Below, in pieces: positions 57,477 to 64,000 of a stretch of DNA of 64,000 nucleotides (the stretch's first letter is position 1; each line of letters opens with the position of its first letter). The stretch is from Arthrobacter sp. QXT-31 (GTDB lineage: Bacteria > Actinomycetota > Actinomycetes > Actinomycetales > Micrococcaceae). The notes under the pieces are model-generated. The model was not told where the DNA came from. It saw only the letters and a list, made by a program, of their open reading frames with translations, and ran no database searches. Position numbers and translations under genes: made by a program. Location: contig NZ_CP019304.1 of assembly GCF_001969265.1 (NCBI RefSeq), positions 3,658,001-3,722,000 on the forward strand. The letters are read 5' to 3'.

Positions 57477-58744
57477 TGATTTATCCAGCAGCAACAGGAG
57501 ACCGCCCGGCAGTAACGGGCCCGCGCGGCACGTTCGACGGTTCCGCCCGGCCGGCCCATGAACGCTCCGCCGTGATAGACCTTGAGGCCATCCGGCACAA
57601 TGTCCGGCGGCTCGCCGCAGCCGCGGAGCCGGCCAAGGTGATGGCGGTGGTCAAGGCCGACGCGTACGGGCACGGTGCCGTGCCGGTGGCCCGCGCTGCC
57701 CTTGAGGCCGGCGCCAGCTGGCTGGGTGTCGCCCACATCTCCGAGGCGCTGGCACTGCGCGCGGCGGGCATCGAAGCGCCCCTGCTCGCCTGGCTGCACA
57801 CCCCCGAAAGCAACTTCGGCGCGGCGGTGGCCGCAGGGATTGATATCGGCTGCTCCGGCTGGGAGCTGGACCGGATTGTGGCCGCTGCCCGGGAGCAGGA
57901 ACGCCCGGCACGCGTCCACCTCAAGGTGGACACGGGACTCGGCCGCAACGGCGCCACGGTGGAGGTATGGGACCGGCTGGTGGGCGAAGCGGTGGAATAC
58001 CAGGACCAGGGGCTGCTGCGCGTGGTGGGGATCTTCTCCCATCTCGCCGTCGCCGATGAGCCCGAGCGCCCCGAAACCGACGACCAGCTCGCCGCGTTCC
58101 GTGAGGTGCTGGCTATCGCCGAGGACGCCGGCGTGGACCCCGAAGTGCGCCACCTGGCCAACACCCCGGCCACGCTGTCCCGGCCGGACACACACTTTGA
58201 CCTGGTCCGCGTGGGGCTGGGGATCTACGGACTCTCGCCGTTCGAGGGGCAGACGTCCGCGGAACTGGGTCTTCGGCCCGCCATGACCCTGCGCACCGTC
58301 GTTTCCCACTGCAAGGACGTGCACTCCGGCCAGGGCGTCTCCTATGGCTTCAACTACCACACCTCCGGCGAGAGCACGCTGGGGCTCATCCCGCTTGGCT
58401 ATGCCGACGGCGTGCCCCGCGTCGCCACCGGAGGCCCTGTCCGCGTGGAGGGCGTCACCTACCCCGTGGTGGGACGGATCGCCATGGACCAGATGGTGAT
58501 CGACCTGGGCCCGCTGGACGTGACCCGGGGCGGCCACACCGTCCTCGGCGCCGAGGCAGTCCTGTTCGGCGACGGCTCCGACGGCGGCCCGACGGCCGAT
58601 GACTGGGCCCGCGCGGCCGGCACCAACAACTACGAGATCGTCACCCGCATCAGCCCCCGCGTTCCCCGCACCTTCATCAACGAATCGCCCGTGAGCGAAG
58701 CGCGGGACAGCGGAGCGGCCGCAACCGAAGCGCCGGCGCCATGA
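57476..58744 (+). CDS. alr: Alanine racemase
   Basis: PLP enzyme that makes D-Ala for peptidoglycan. 422 aa from GTG 57476. Lys60 in VMAVVKADAYGHG binds PLP; the second catalytic Tyr lies in GVSYGFNYHTSGE; LHTPESNFGAA, VDTGLGRNGA and GRIAMDQMVIDLG are also conserved. The N-terminal 30 residues (MIYPAATGDRPAVTGPRGTF) are an extension beyond most Alr. The frame is open upstream to 57053, which is antisense-free but overlaps the kinase gene in another frame. Its stop overlaps the tsaE start (ATGA). Confidence 0.95.
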   Translation: MIYPAATGDRPAVTGPRGTFDGSARPAHERSAVIDLEAIRHNVRRLAAAAEPAKVMAVVKADAYGHGAVPVARAALEAGASWLGVAHISEALALRAAGIEAPLLAWLHTPESNFGAAVAAGIDIGCSGWELDRIVAAAREQERPARVHLKVDTGLGRNGATVEVWDRLVGEAVEYQDQGLLRVVGIFSHLAVADEPERPETDDQLAAFREVLAIAEDAGVDPEVRHLANTPATLSRPDTHFDLVRVGLGIYGLSPFEGQTSAELGLRPAMTLRTVVSHCKDVHSGQGVSYGFNYHTSGESTLGLIPLGYADGVPRVATGGPVRVEGVTYPVVGRIAMDQMVIDLGPLDVTRGGHTVLGAEAVLFGDGSDGGPTADDWARAAGTNNYEIVTRISPRVPRTFINESPVSEARDSGAAATEAPAP

Positions 58745-59358
58745 GTGTTCCGGAAACCGGCGGTGTTCCGGAAACCGGCGGTAAGGAGAGCGGCGGCGCT
58801 CCGCTGTGGGTCCAGACCCTGACGGTTACGACGGCGGACCAGACCCATGCGCTCGGCGCGGCTCTGGCTGGGGTGCTCCGGGCGGGGGACCTGCTGGTGC
58901 TTACCGGCGAACTGGGCGCCGGCAAGACGACCTTCACTCAGGGCCTCGGTGAGGGCCTGGGCGTCCGCGAGGGCATCATTTCCCCGACCTTCGTGCTGGT
59001 GCGCATCCACCCGAACCTTCCCGAGGGGCCACGGCCGGGCGGGCCGGACCTGGTGCACGTGGACGCCTACCGTCTTGGATCTGCAGCGGAAATTGATGAC
59101 ATCGACCTGGAGAACACGCTTGACTCGGCCGTGACCGTGGTGGAGTGGGGCCGTGACCGCGTGGAGCACCTGACGGAGAGCCGGCTCGAGGTGGAACTGC
59201 ACCGCCAGCTGGGCGGCGCCGCCCCTGCCCACCAGACCGGGAACGGCGCCCTGGACTTCGAGTCGGAGGACGACGACGAGGCCCGCACCATCATCATCCG
59301 CGGCTTTGGGCCGCGCTGGGCCGAACAGCCGGTTCTGGCGGCGGAAGGAATCTCCTGA
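58741..59358 (+). CDS. tsaE: tRNA t6A modification ATPase TsaE
   Basis: P-loop ATPase that resets the TsaB-TsaD complex in making N6-threonylcarbamoyl-adenosine at tRNA position 37. 205 aa. Walker A VLTGELGAGKTTFTQGLGEG, IISPTFVLVRIHP and HVDAYRLGSAAEIDDIDLE with VEWGRDRVE are present. The first 16 residues contain VPETGG twice, coded by an 18-bp tandem repeat (58745-58780). The C-terminus has an acidic insert (ESEDDDEARTI). It overlaps alr by 4 bases and tsaB by 1 (TGATG). Confidence 0.94.
   Translation: MSVPETGGVPETGGKESGGAPLWVQTLTVTTADQTHALGAALAGVLRAGDLLVLTGELGAGKTTFTQGLGEGLGVREGIISPTFVLVRIHPNLPEGPRPGGPDLVHVDAYRLGSAAEIDDIDLENTLDSAVTVVEWGRDRVEHLTESRLEVELHRQLGGAAPAHQTGNGALDFESEDDDEARTIIIRGFGPRWAEQPVLAAEGIS
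58745..58780 (+). repeat. 18-bp tandem duplication at the start of tsaE
   Basis: Two identical copies of an 18-bp unit (58745-58762, 58763-58780) encode VPETGG twice near the N-terminus. The perfect identity suggests a recent duplication. Confidence 0.85.
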
Positions 59359-60029
59359 TGCTCATTCTCGCTATTGACACGTCCGCCGTGGCCAGCGCCG
59401 CGCTGGTGTCCGATGATGCGCTGGAAGGCGTGGTGGGCAGCTTCTCCACCGAAGACACCAGAAGCCACGCCGAGGTCCTCGCGCCCGGAATCGAGCGGCT
59501 GCTGGCGGACGCCGGAGTGACCGGGGCCGACATCGACGCGATCGTCGTGGGCGTGGGGCCGGGCCCCTTCACCGGCCTCCGGTCCGGCATCGCGACGTCG
59601 CGTACCCTCGCGTTTGTCTGGAACGCCCCGCTGCACGGCATGATGAGCCTCGACGCCGTCGCCCTGGAAGTTGCGGAGTCCACCGACGCGCCGGCCGAGT
59701 TCCTCGTGGCCACCGACGCCCGGCGCAAAGAGGTCTACTGGGCGCGCTACACCCTGGCCGCGGGCCAGCTGCCAACGCTCACGGACGGGCCGCACGTTGG
59801 TTTTGCCGCGGACCTTCCCGGCCTGCCGGCCTACGGCGCAGGCGCGGGCCTCTACCCTGGGGATGTCCGGGCGGATCCGGACTTCAGCACCGAACAGCCT
59901 GACGCCCTGTACCTGGGACAGTTCGCGCTGGCGCGGCTCGCGGCGGGGGAGCAGCTCCTGGACTCCACGCCGCTGTACCTCCGTGAGTCCGACGCCCAGG
60001 TCCCCGGCCCCCGGAAGCGTGCCCTGTGA
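59358..60029 (+). CDS. tsaB: tRNA t6A biosynthesis protein TsaB
   Basis: Partner of TsaD in t6A synthesis, an inactive ASKHA-fold paralogue that holds the complex together. 223 aa: LILAIDTSAVASAALVSDDA, HAEVLAPGIERLL, VVGVGPGPFTGLRSGIATSR and LVATDARRKEVYWARY are family blocks. The GPGPFTGLR segment is diagnostic. Starts one base before the tsaE stop ends and overlaps rimI by 4 bases. No unusual features. Confidence 0.94.
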   Translation: MLILAIDTSAVASAALVSDDALEGVVGSFSTEDTRSHAEVLAPGIERLLADAGVTGADIDAIVVGVGPGPFTGLRSGIATSRTLAFVWNAPLHGMMSLDAVALEVAESTDAPAEFLVATDARRKEVYWARYTLAAGQLPTLTDGPHVGFAADLPGLPAYGAGAGLYPGDVRADPDFSTEQPDALYLGQFALARLAAGEQLLDSTPLYLRESDAQVPGPRKRAL

Positions 60030-60709
60030 ACCTGCTGCCTGATTCATCCGGAAGTCCGACACCCGGCGACCCGACGCCGGGCGACCCCACACCCGGCAAC
60101 GCTCCCGTCCTGCCGCGCCAGCTGGACTCAGGCGTGACCGTCAGGGACATGCTTCCCGGCGACATCCCCGCCGTCCACGAGCTGGAGGTCCGGCTGTTCC
60201 CGGTGGACGCGTGGCCGCTGCAGATGTTCTGGGATGAACTGGTGCAGCCGGAGACCCGCAGGTACCTCGTGGCCGAGGGGCCGGACGGCATCGTCGGCTA
60301 CGCGGGACTCATGTGCGTCGAGCCGATAGCGGACGTCCAGACCATCGCCGTCGTGCCCGAATATGAGGGCAGGGGCATCGGCACAGCGCTCCTCACCGAC
60401 CTGATCGCCGAGGGGCGCCGCCGCGGCGCAGCGGACATCCTGCTCGAGGTCCGCGCGGACAACCCGCGCGCCCAGCAGCTGTACGTCCGCTTCGGCTTTG
60501 AGCAGATCCACGTGCGGAAGCGGTACTACCGCGACGGCGTCGATGCCCTGATCATGCGGCTGCAGCTGGAGGACGTGCTCACGCTGCACCATGAAATTGT
60601 GCAAGAGGAAATAGTGCACCAGGACACCCTGCACGATCCCCAGCCCGTGCAGACTGACGAAGCCGGCAGCGCCGGCGCAACCGCTCCGACGGAGGCAGAC
60701 CAGAAATGA
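60026..60709 (+). CDS. rimI: Ribosomal-protein S18 alanine N-acetyltransferase-like (RimI)
   Basis: GNAT acetyltransferase usually credited with acetylating S18. 227 aa, starting at GTG 60026. The GNAT core spans about 38-180: [40 protein letters not shown] (acetyl-CoA loop RGIGTA) and [20 protein letters not shown]. Residues 5-25 hold three [11 protein letters not shown] repeats coded by 15-bp units, and the C-terminal 40 residues are an acidic, Ala-rich tail; both extensions are absent from E. coli RimI. Lies inside the tsa operon, as in mycobacteria. Confidence 0.88.
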   Translation: MNLLPDSSGSPTPGDPTPGDPTPGNAPVLPRQLDSGVTVRDMLPGDIPAVHELEVRLFPVDAWPLQMFWDELVQPETRRYLVAEGPDGIVGYAGLMCVEPIADVQTIAVVPEYEGRGIGTALLTDLIAEGRRRGAADILLEVRADNPRAQQLYVRFGFEQIHVRKRYYRDGVDALIMRLQLEDVLTLHHEIVQEEIVHQDTLHDPQPVQTDEAGSAGATAPTEADQK

Positions 60710-61848
60710 ACCGCTCACAGCCGCTGGTACTCGGCATCGAGTCCTCGTGCGACGAAACAGGCGTCGGCATCGTGCGCGGCACCGACCTGCTGACCAACAC
60801 GGTGTCCTCGTCCATGGAGGAGCATGTACGGTTCGGCGGCGTGATTCCGGAGATCGCCTCCCGTGCCCACCTGGATGCGTTCGTTCCTGCACTCCAGGCA
60901 GCGCTGGCCGAGGCGGACGTGACGCTGGACGAGATCGACGCCATCGCGGTGACGTCCGGTCCGGGACTGGCCGGCGCGCTGATGGTCGGCGTGTGCGCAG
61001 CGAAGGCGCTCGCCGTTGCCACGGGCAAGCCGCTGTATGCCATCAACCACCTGGTGGCCCACGTGGGGGTCGGCCTGCTGAACCCGGGCAACAGGACGGC
61101 AAACGCGGGCAGGAACCCGGCAAACCCGGTCCTGCCTGAAAACCTGGGCGCCCTGCTGGTTTCCGGCGGCCACACCGAGATCCTGCGCATCCGCAGCATC
61201 ACGGACGACGTCGAACTGCTCGGTTCAACTATCGATGACGCCGCCGGCGAGGCCTACGACAAGGTGGCCCGGATCCTGGGCCTGGGCTATCCCGGTGGCC
61301 CCGCCATCGACCGGCTGGCGCGGAAAGGAAACGCCAAAGCCATCCGGTTCCCGCGGGGACTGACGCAGCCCAAGTACATGGGCACCGCCGAGGAACCGGG
61401 CCGGCACCGGTACGACTGGTCCTTCAGCGGCCTGAAGACCGCGGTGGCGCGGTGCGTGGAGCAGTTCGAAGCCGCCGGCGAACCCGTGCCGGTGGCGGAC
61501 ATCGCTGCCGCGTTCCAGGAAGCCGTGGTGGATGTCATCACCTCGAAGGCCGTCCTGGCCTGCCGCGAGCGTGGCATCACCGAGCTGCTGCTGGGCGGGG
61601 GAGTGGCCGCCAATTCGAGGCTGCGGCAGCTGACCGAACAGCGCTGCTCGGCCGCCGGCATCACGCTGCACGTCCCGCCGCTGGACCTGTGCACGGACAA
61701 CGGCGCCATGGTGGCAGCGCTCGGCGCCCAGCTGGTCATGGCGGGTATCGACCCCAGCGGCATCGGCTTCGCGCCGGACTCGTCGATGCCCGTGACCACG
61801 GTGTCAGCGCCAGCCACGAACACAGCCCGCGCCGGCGCGAGCGCTTAA
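60706..61848 (+). CDS. tsaD: tRNA t6A threonylcarbamoyltransferase TsaD
   Basis: Transfers threonylcarbamoyl to A37 of ANN-decoding tRNAs. 380 aa: [40 protein letters not shown], the metal motif [10 protein letters not shown] (HxxxH), [13 protein letters not shown] and VLLGGG-type [15 protein letters not shown] followed by [13 protein letters not shown] are present. Between the HxxxH motif and the SGGH block there is an insert of about 20 residues rich in Asn/Gly/Pro. The ATG overlaps rimI by 4 bases. Last gene of the alr-tsa operon. Confidence 0.95.
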   Translation: MNRSQPLVLGIESSCDETGVGIVRGTDLLTNTVSSSMEEHVRFGGVIPEIASRAHLDAFVPALQAALAEADVTLDEIDAIAVTSGPGLAGALMVGVCAAKALAVATGKPLYAINHLVAHVGVGLLNPGNRTANAGRNPANPVLPENLGALLVSGGHTEILRIRSITDDVELLGSTIDDAAGEAYDKVARILGLGYPGGPAIDRLARKGNAKAIRFPRGLTQPKYMGTAEEPGRHRYDWSFSGLKTAVARCVEQFEAAGEPVPVADIAAAFQEAVVDVITSKAVLACRERGITELLLGGGVAANSRLRQLTEQRCSAAGITLHVPPLDLCTDNGAMVAALGAQLVMAGIDPSGIGFAPDSSMPVTTVSAPATNTARAGASA

Positions 61849-61884
61849 GACCAGGCGGCGCCCCTCATCCGCGGAGGCGGGCCC

Positions 61885-63036
61885 TTACGCCGTCGGGCCG
61901 TTCCGCATCTGCTTGACGAGGTCGAGGACCACGGCCTGGAGGTTGCCGCCGCTTTCGGCGGCCACGCGCCGCTGGCGCTGGTATCCGGCGCCGCGGCTGA
62001 TGATCTTTTCGACGTCGGCCAGCTCATCCGAGCAGCGCAGTTTGGCGGCGATCGGCTCGAGACGGTTCAGCGTCTCCAGCAGGTGGTCGGTGACGAGCTG
62101 CTCGTTGCCCTCGGCGTCGAGGATGATGATCGCATCCATGCCGTAGCGGGCAGCCCGCCACTTGTTCTCCTGGACGTGCCACGGCGGCATGGTGGGAATG
62201 CTGCCGCCGGCGTCGAGGATGCCGGAGAACTCATGCACCAGGCACTGGGTGAGGGCTGCGACGGCGCCTACTTCCTCGAGCGTGGCCAGGCCGTCGCAGA
62301 TGCGCATCTCGATGGTGCCCAGGGCGGGCACGGGGCGGATGTCCCAGCGGATCTCGGAGATGGTGTCGATCACGCCGGTGGTGAACATGTCCTGGACGTA
62401 GGACTCGTATTCTTCCCAGCTGGGGAACTGGAAGGGCAGTCCCGCCGTGGGCAGCTGCTGGAACATGAGCGCCCGCTGCGATGCGTAGCCGGTGTCTTCG
62501 CCGCCCCAGAACGGGCTTGACGCGGAGAGGGCCTGGAAATGAGGGAAGTAATTGACCAGGCCGTCCAGCACAGGGAGGACCTTGCTGCGCCGGTCCAGGC
62601 CAACGTGGACATGCACCCCGTAGATCACCATCTGGCGGCCCCACCACTGCGTGCGGTCGATCAGCTTGGCGTAGCGCTCCTTGTCCGTGACCGGCTGCAG
62701 CTGCGGCGGGCTGAACGGATGGCTCCCGGCGCAGAACACTTCCACGCCCATGGGGTCCGTGACTTCACGGAGGGCGGCCAGGGAGCGGGCGAGGTCTTCC
62801 TTCGCCTCCGCAGCGGTCTCGCAGATGCCGGTCACGAGCTCCACGGTGTTCAGGAGCAGCTCCTGCTTGATGTGGGGGTGCTCGTCATCCTCGTTCAGTT
62901 CGGGATGCCGTGCTGCGACCCCGCGCAGGACCTCGTTGGCCACGGACGAAAGTTCGCCGGTCTGCGCATCCACCAGCGCGAGTTCCCATTCCACACCAAG
63001 AGTTGATTGCCTGGATGAAGCGAAATCAATCTTCAT
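61885..63036 (-). CDS. Carboxylate-amine ligase, YbdK / glutamate-cysteine-ligase-like
   Basis: ATP-grasp-like ligase of the YbdK family, which has weak glutamate-cysteine ligase activity in E. coli; actinobacteria use mycothiol, so a glutathione role is unlikely. 383 aa: LGVEWELALVDAQTGEL, HPHIKQELLLNTVELVTGIC, GSHPFSPPQLQPVTD, YGVHVHVGLDRRSK, EIRWDIRPVPALGTIEMRIC and the C-terminal RGAGYQRQRRVAAESGG. GTGAGGGAC lies upstream of the ATG. Convergent with tsaD, divergent from the GH3 gene. Confidence 0.9.
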   Translation of the reverse strand: MKIDFASSRQSTLGVEWELALVDAQTGELSSVANEVLRGVAARHPELNEDDEHPHIKQELLLNTVELVTGICETAAEAKEDLARSLAALREVTDPMGVEVFCAGSHPFSPPQLQPVTDKERYAKLIDRTQWWGRQMVIYGVHVHVGLDRRSKVLPVLDGLVNYFPHFQALSASSPFWGGEDTGYASQRALMFQQLPTAGLPFQFPSWEEYESYVQDMFTTGVIDTISEIRWDIRPVPALGTIEMRICDGLATLEEVGAVAALTQCLVHEFSGILDAGGSIPTMPPWHVQENKWRAARYGMDAIIILDAEGNEQLVTDHLLETLNRLEPIAAKLRCSDELADVEKIISRGAGYQRQRRVAAESGGNLQAVVLDLVKQMRNGPTA

Positions 63037-63133
63037 GTGTCCCTCACTGTTTTGGTGGCAATTGCCGATGGTCCGCCGTCCGTTCCTGGCGAACAGCTGG
63101 CAGGGGAACGGTCACTCAAGTCTAGTGCAGGGG

Positions 63134-63147
63134 TAGCATCGGAGTGA
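63134..63147 (+). promoter_or_regulatory. Candidate -10 box of the GH3 gene
   Basis: TAGCAT (63134-63139) lies 7 bases before ATG 63147. GGAG at 63141-63144 is too close to be a useful ribosome binding site, so leaderless translation is possible; an in-frame GTG at 63144 is an alternative start. Confidence 0.3.
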
Positions 63148-64000
63148 TGGCTTGGCTACACAGGGCGAGTGAGAGTGTTCACAAAACCGGCCGCCCCCAA
63201 ACCCCCAGAAAACTTCCCGGCGTTGCAGGCGTCCGGACTGCGTCAGCGCTCGCGGCGCTGTTCGCCGTCGCCTCCTGCACGGCGCCGCCGGCACCCCAGC
63301 CGGAACAAAGCACGACGACGGCGCCCGCGGCTTCCGCTTCCGGCTCACCCAGGGCGCCCCAGACAGCCCCACCGGAGACAGGCACGCGCAGCCCGGCCCC
63401 ACCGACGGCTGCGCCTGCACCCAGGGAAACTGCGGCTTTGGGCTGGGGCCCGCAGCAGCGGGACGCCGATGCCGCCGCAGCGGCAGTGGCAAAAATGACC
63501 CTGGAACAGAAGGCCGGGCAGGTGATCCTCCCCTTCTACACCGGCCTGGACCACGAGGCCCAGGCCGCCCAGGTGGAACGCCTCCACCTGGCCGGCTCCA
63601 TGATCATGGCCGACAACGTACCAGGAACCGCCACCGGCCTGGTGGACGTCCGGGCACTGGCCGGCGTGACGGGCCGGCTGGACAAGGCGGCCCGCGCCGG
63701 CGGCCGCACCTGGCCCGGCCTCATCGGCGTCGACCAGGAAGGCGGAGCGGTGAGCCGCATCGGCGCTCCGCTCACGCGCTGGCCCGCTCCCATGAGCTAC
63801 GGCGCGGCGGGCAGCGTGCCCCTGGCCGCTGAGGCCGGCACCGGGCTGGCGGCGGAACTGGCGCCGTTGGGTTTCACCGTGGACTTCGCGCCAACCGCCG
63901 ACATCACGATCGGCCCCGCCGATCCCACCATCGGAGCGCGGTCCATGTCCGCCGACCCCCGCGCCGCGGCATCGCTGAGTGCCGGCTTCACCAAGGGCAT
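63147..64000 (+). CDS. GH3 family glycosidase lipoprotein (cut by window edge)
   Basis: N-terminal 284 residues of a secreted glycoside hydrolase family 3 enzyme, most like beta-N-acetylhexosaminidase (NagZ type). From ATG 63147 the product starts MAWLHRASESVHKTGRP, has a signal segment ASALAALFAVASC with a lipobox Cys near residue 44, then a Thr/Ala/Pro linker to about 100, and a GH3 start: AKMTLEQKAGQVILPFYTGL, PGLIGVDQEGGAVSRIGAPL (the DQEGG motif) and FTVDFAPTADI. The catalytic Asp lies beyond the edge. It may recycle or trim wall sugars. The frame is open to the last base. Confidence 0.85.
   Translation, partial: MAWLHRASESVHKTGRPQTPRKLPGVAGVRTASALAALFAVASCTAPPAPQPEQSTTTAPAASASGSPRAPQTAPPETGTRSPAPPTAAPAPRETAALGWGPQQRDADAAAAAVAKMTLEQKAGQVILPFYTGLDHEAQAAQVERLHLAGSMIMADNVPGTATGLVDVRALAGVTGRLDKAARAGGRTWPGLIGVDQEGGAVSRIGAPLTRWPAPMSYGAAGSVPLAAEAGTGLAAELAPLGFTVDFAPTADITIGPADPTIGARSMSADPRAAASLSAGFTKG

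Overview
The window is high-GC actinobacterial chromosome, most like Arthrobacter/Pseudarthrobacter (Micrococcaceae). This rests on strong G/C-ending codon use, frequent GTG starts, mycothiol (mshA) and inositol-phosphate (ino1) genes, a TreX-type debranching enzyme with TreY and TreZ, a DUF222/HNH nuclease, and the adk-map-infA-rpmJ-rpsM-rpsK-rpoA-rplQ-truA order without rpsD between rpsK and rpoA. No rRNA, tRNA, CRISPR array, phage or insertion sequence was seen. Species-level assignment is inference.

Layout. 1-6.7 kb: end of the spc/alpha ribosomal cluster (adk tail, map, a P1-family peptidase, infA, rpmJ, rpsM, rpsK, rpoA, rplQ, truA). 6.8-13.6 kb: signalling and nuclease block with an OmpR-like regulator, an orphan kinase ATPase domain, a DUF222-HNH protein, a membrane histidine kinase divergent from a second OmpR-like regulator, and an HPt-like protein that lacks the phospho-accepting histidine. 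13.7-29.7 kb: two complete tad/Flp pilus loci in tandem on the minus strand, each with pilin, TadE, TadG, CpaB, CpaE, CpaF, TadB and TadC, and a single prepilin peptidase gene. 29.9-39.7 kb: a second housekeeping run (rplM, rpsI, glmM, mscL, an M15 peptidase lipoprotein, coaA, a SipW-like signal peptidase, glmS, acpS, nnrD/E). 39.8-57.4 kb: metabolic genes (glgX/treX-treY-treZ, aldo/keto reductase, ino1, MerR regulator with a divergent DUF2306 membrane protein, DUF559-type protein, fhs, mshA, GH4 glycosidase, PfkB kinase). 57.5-64 kb: alr-tsaE-tsaB-rimI-tsaD in a tightly coupled operon, a YbdK-type carboxylate-amine ligase, and the start of a GH3 lipoprotein cut by the window edge.

How the genes work together. 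Map, infA, the r-proteins, rpoA, truA and tsaB/E/D supply translation, transcription and tRNA modification. GlmS and GlmM make amino-sugar precursors and Alr makes D-Ala for the cell wall. Ino1 and MshA together begin mycothiol synthesis. TreX/Y/Z convert alpha-glucan to trehalose. The tad loci should build surface Flp pili, possibly under control of the adjacent two-component proteins.

Main points for a second look: the tandem tad duplication, with a large hairpin just after a pilin gene in each copy; a pseudo-HPt and a decapitated kinase beside the regulators; and a 32-bp repeat family found just downstream of three genes, always with the pyrimidine-rich strand as the sense strand, including an array of eight full units and one partial unit that abuts the fhs stop codon.
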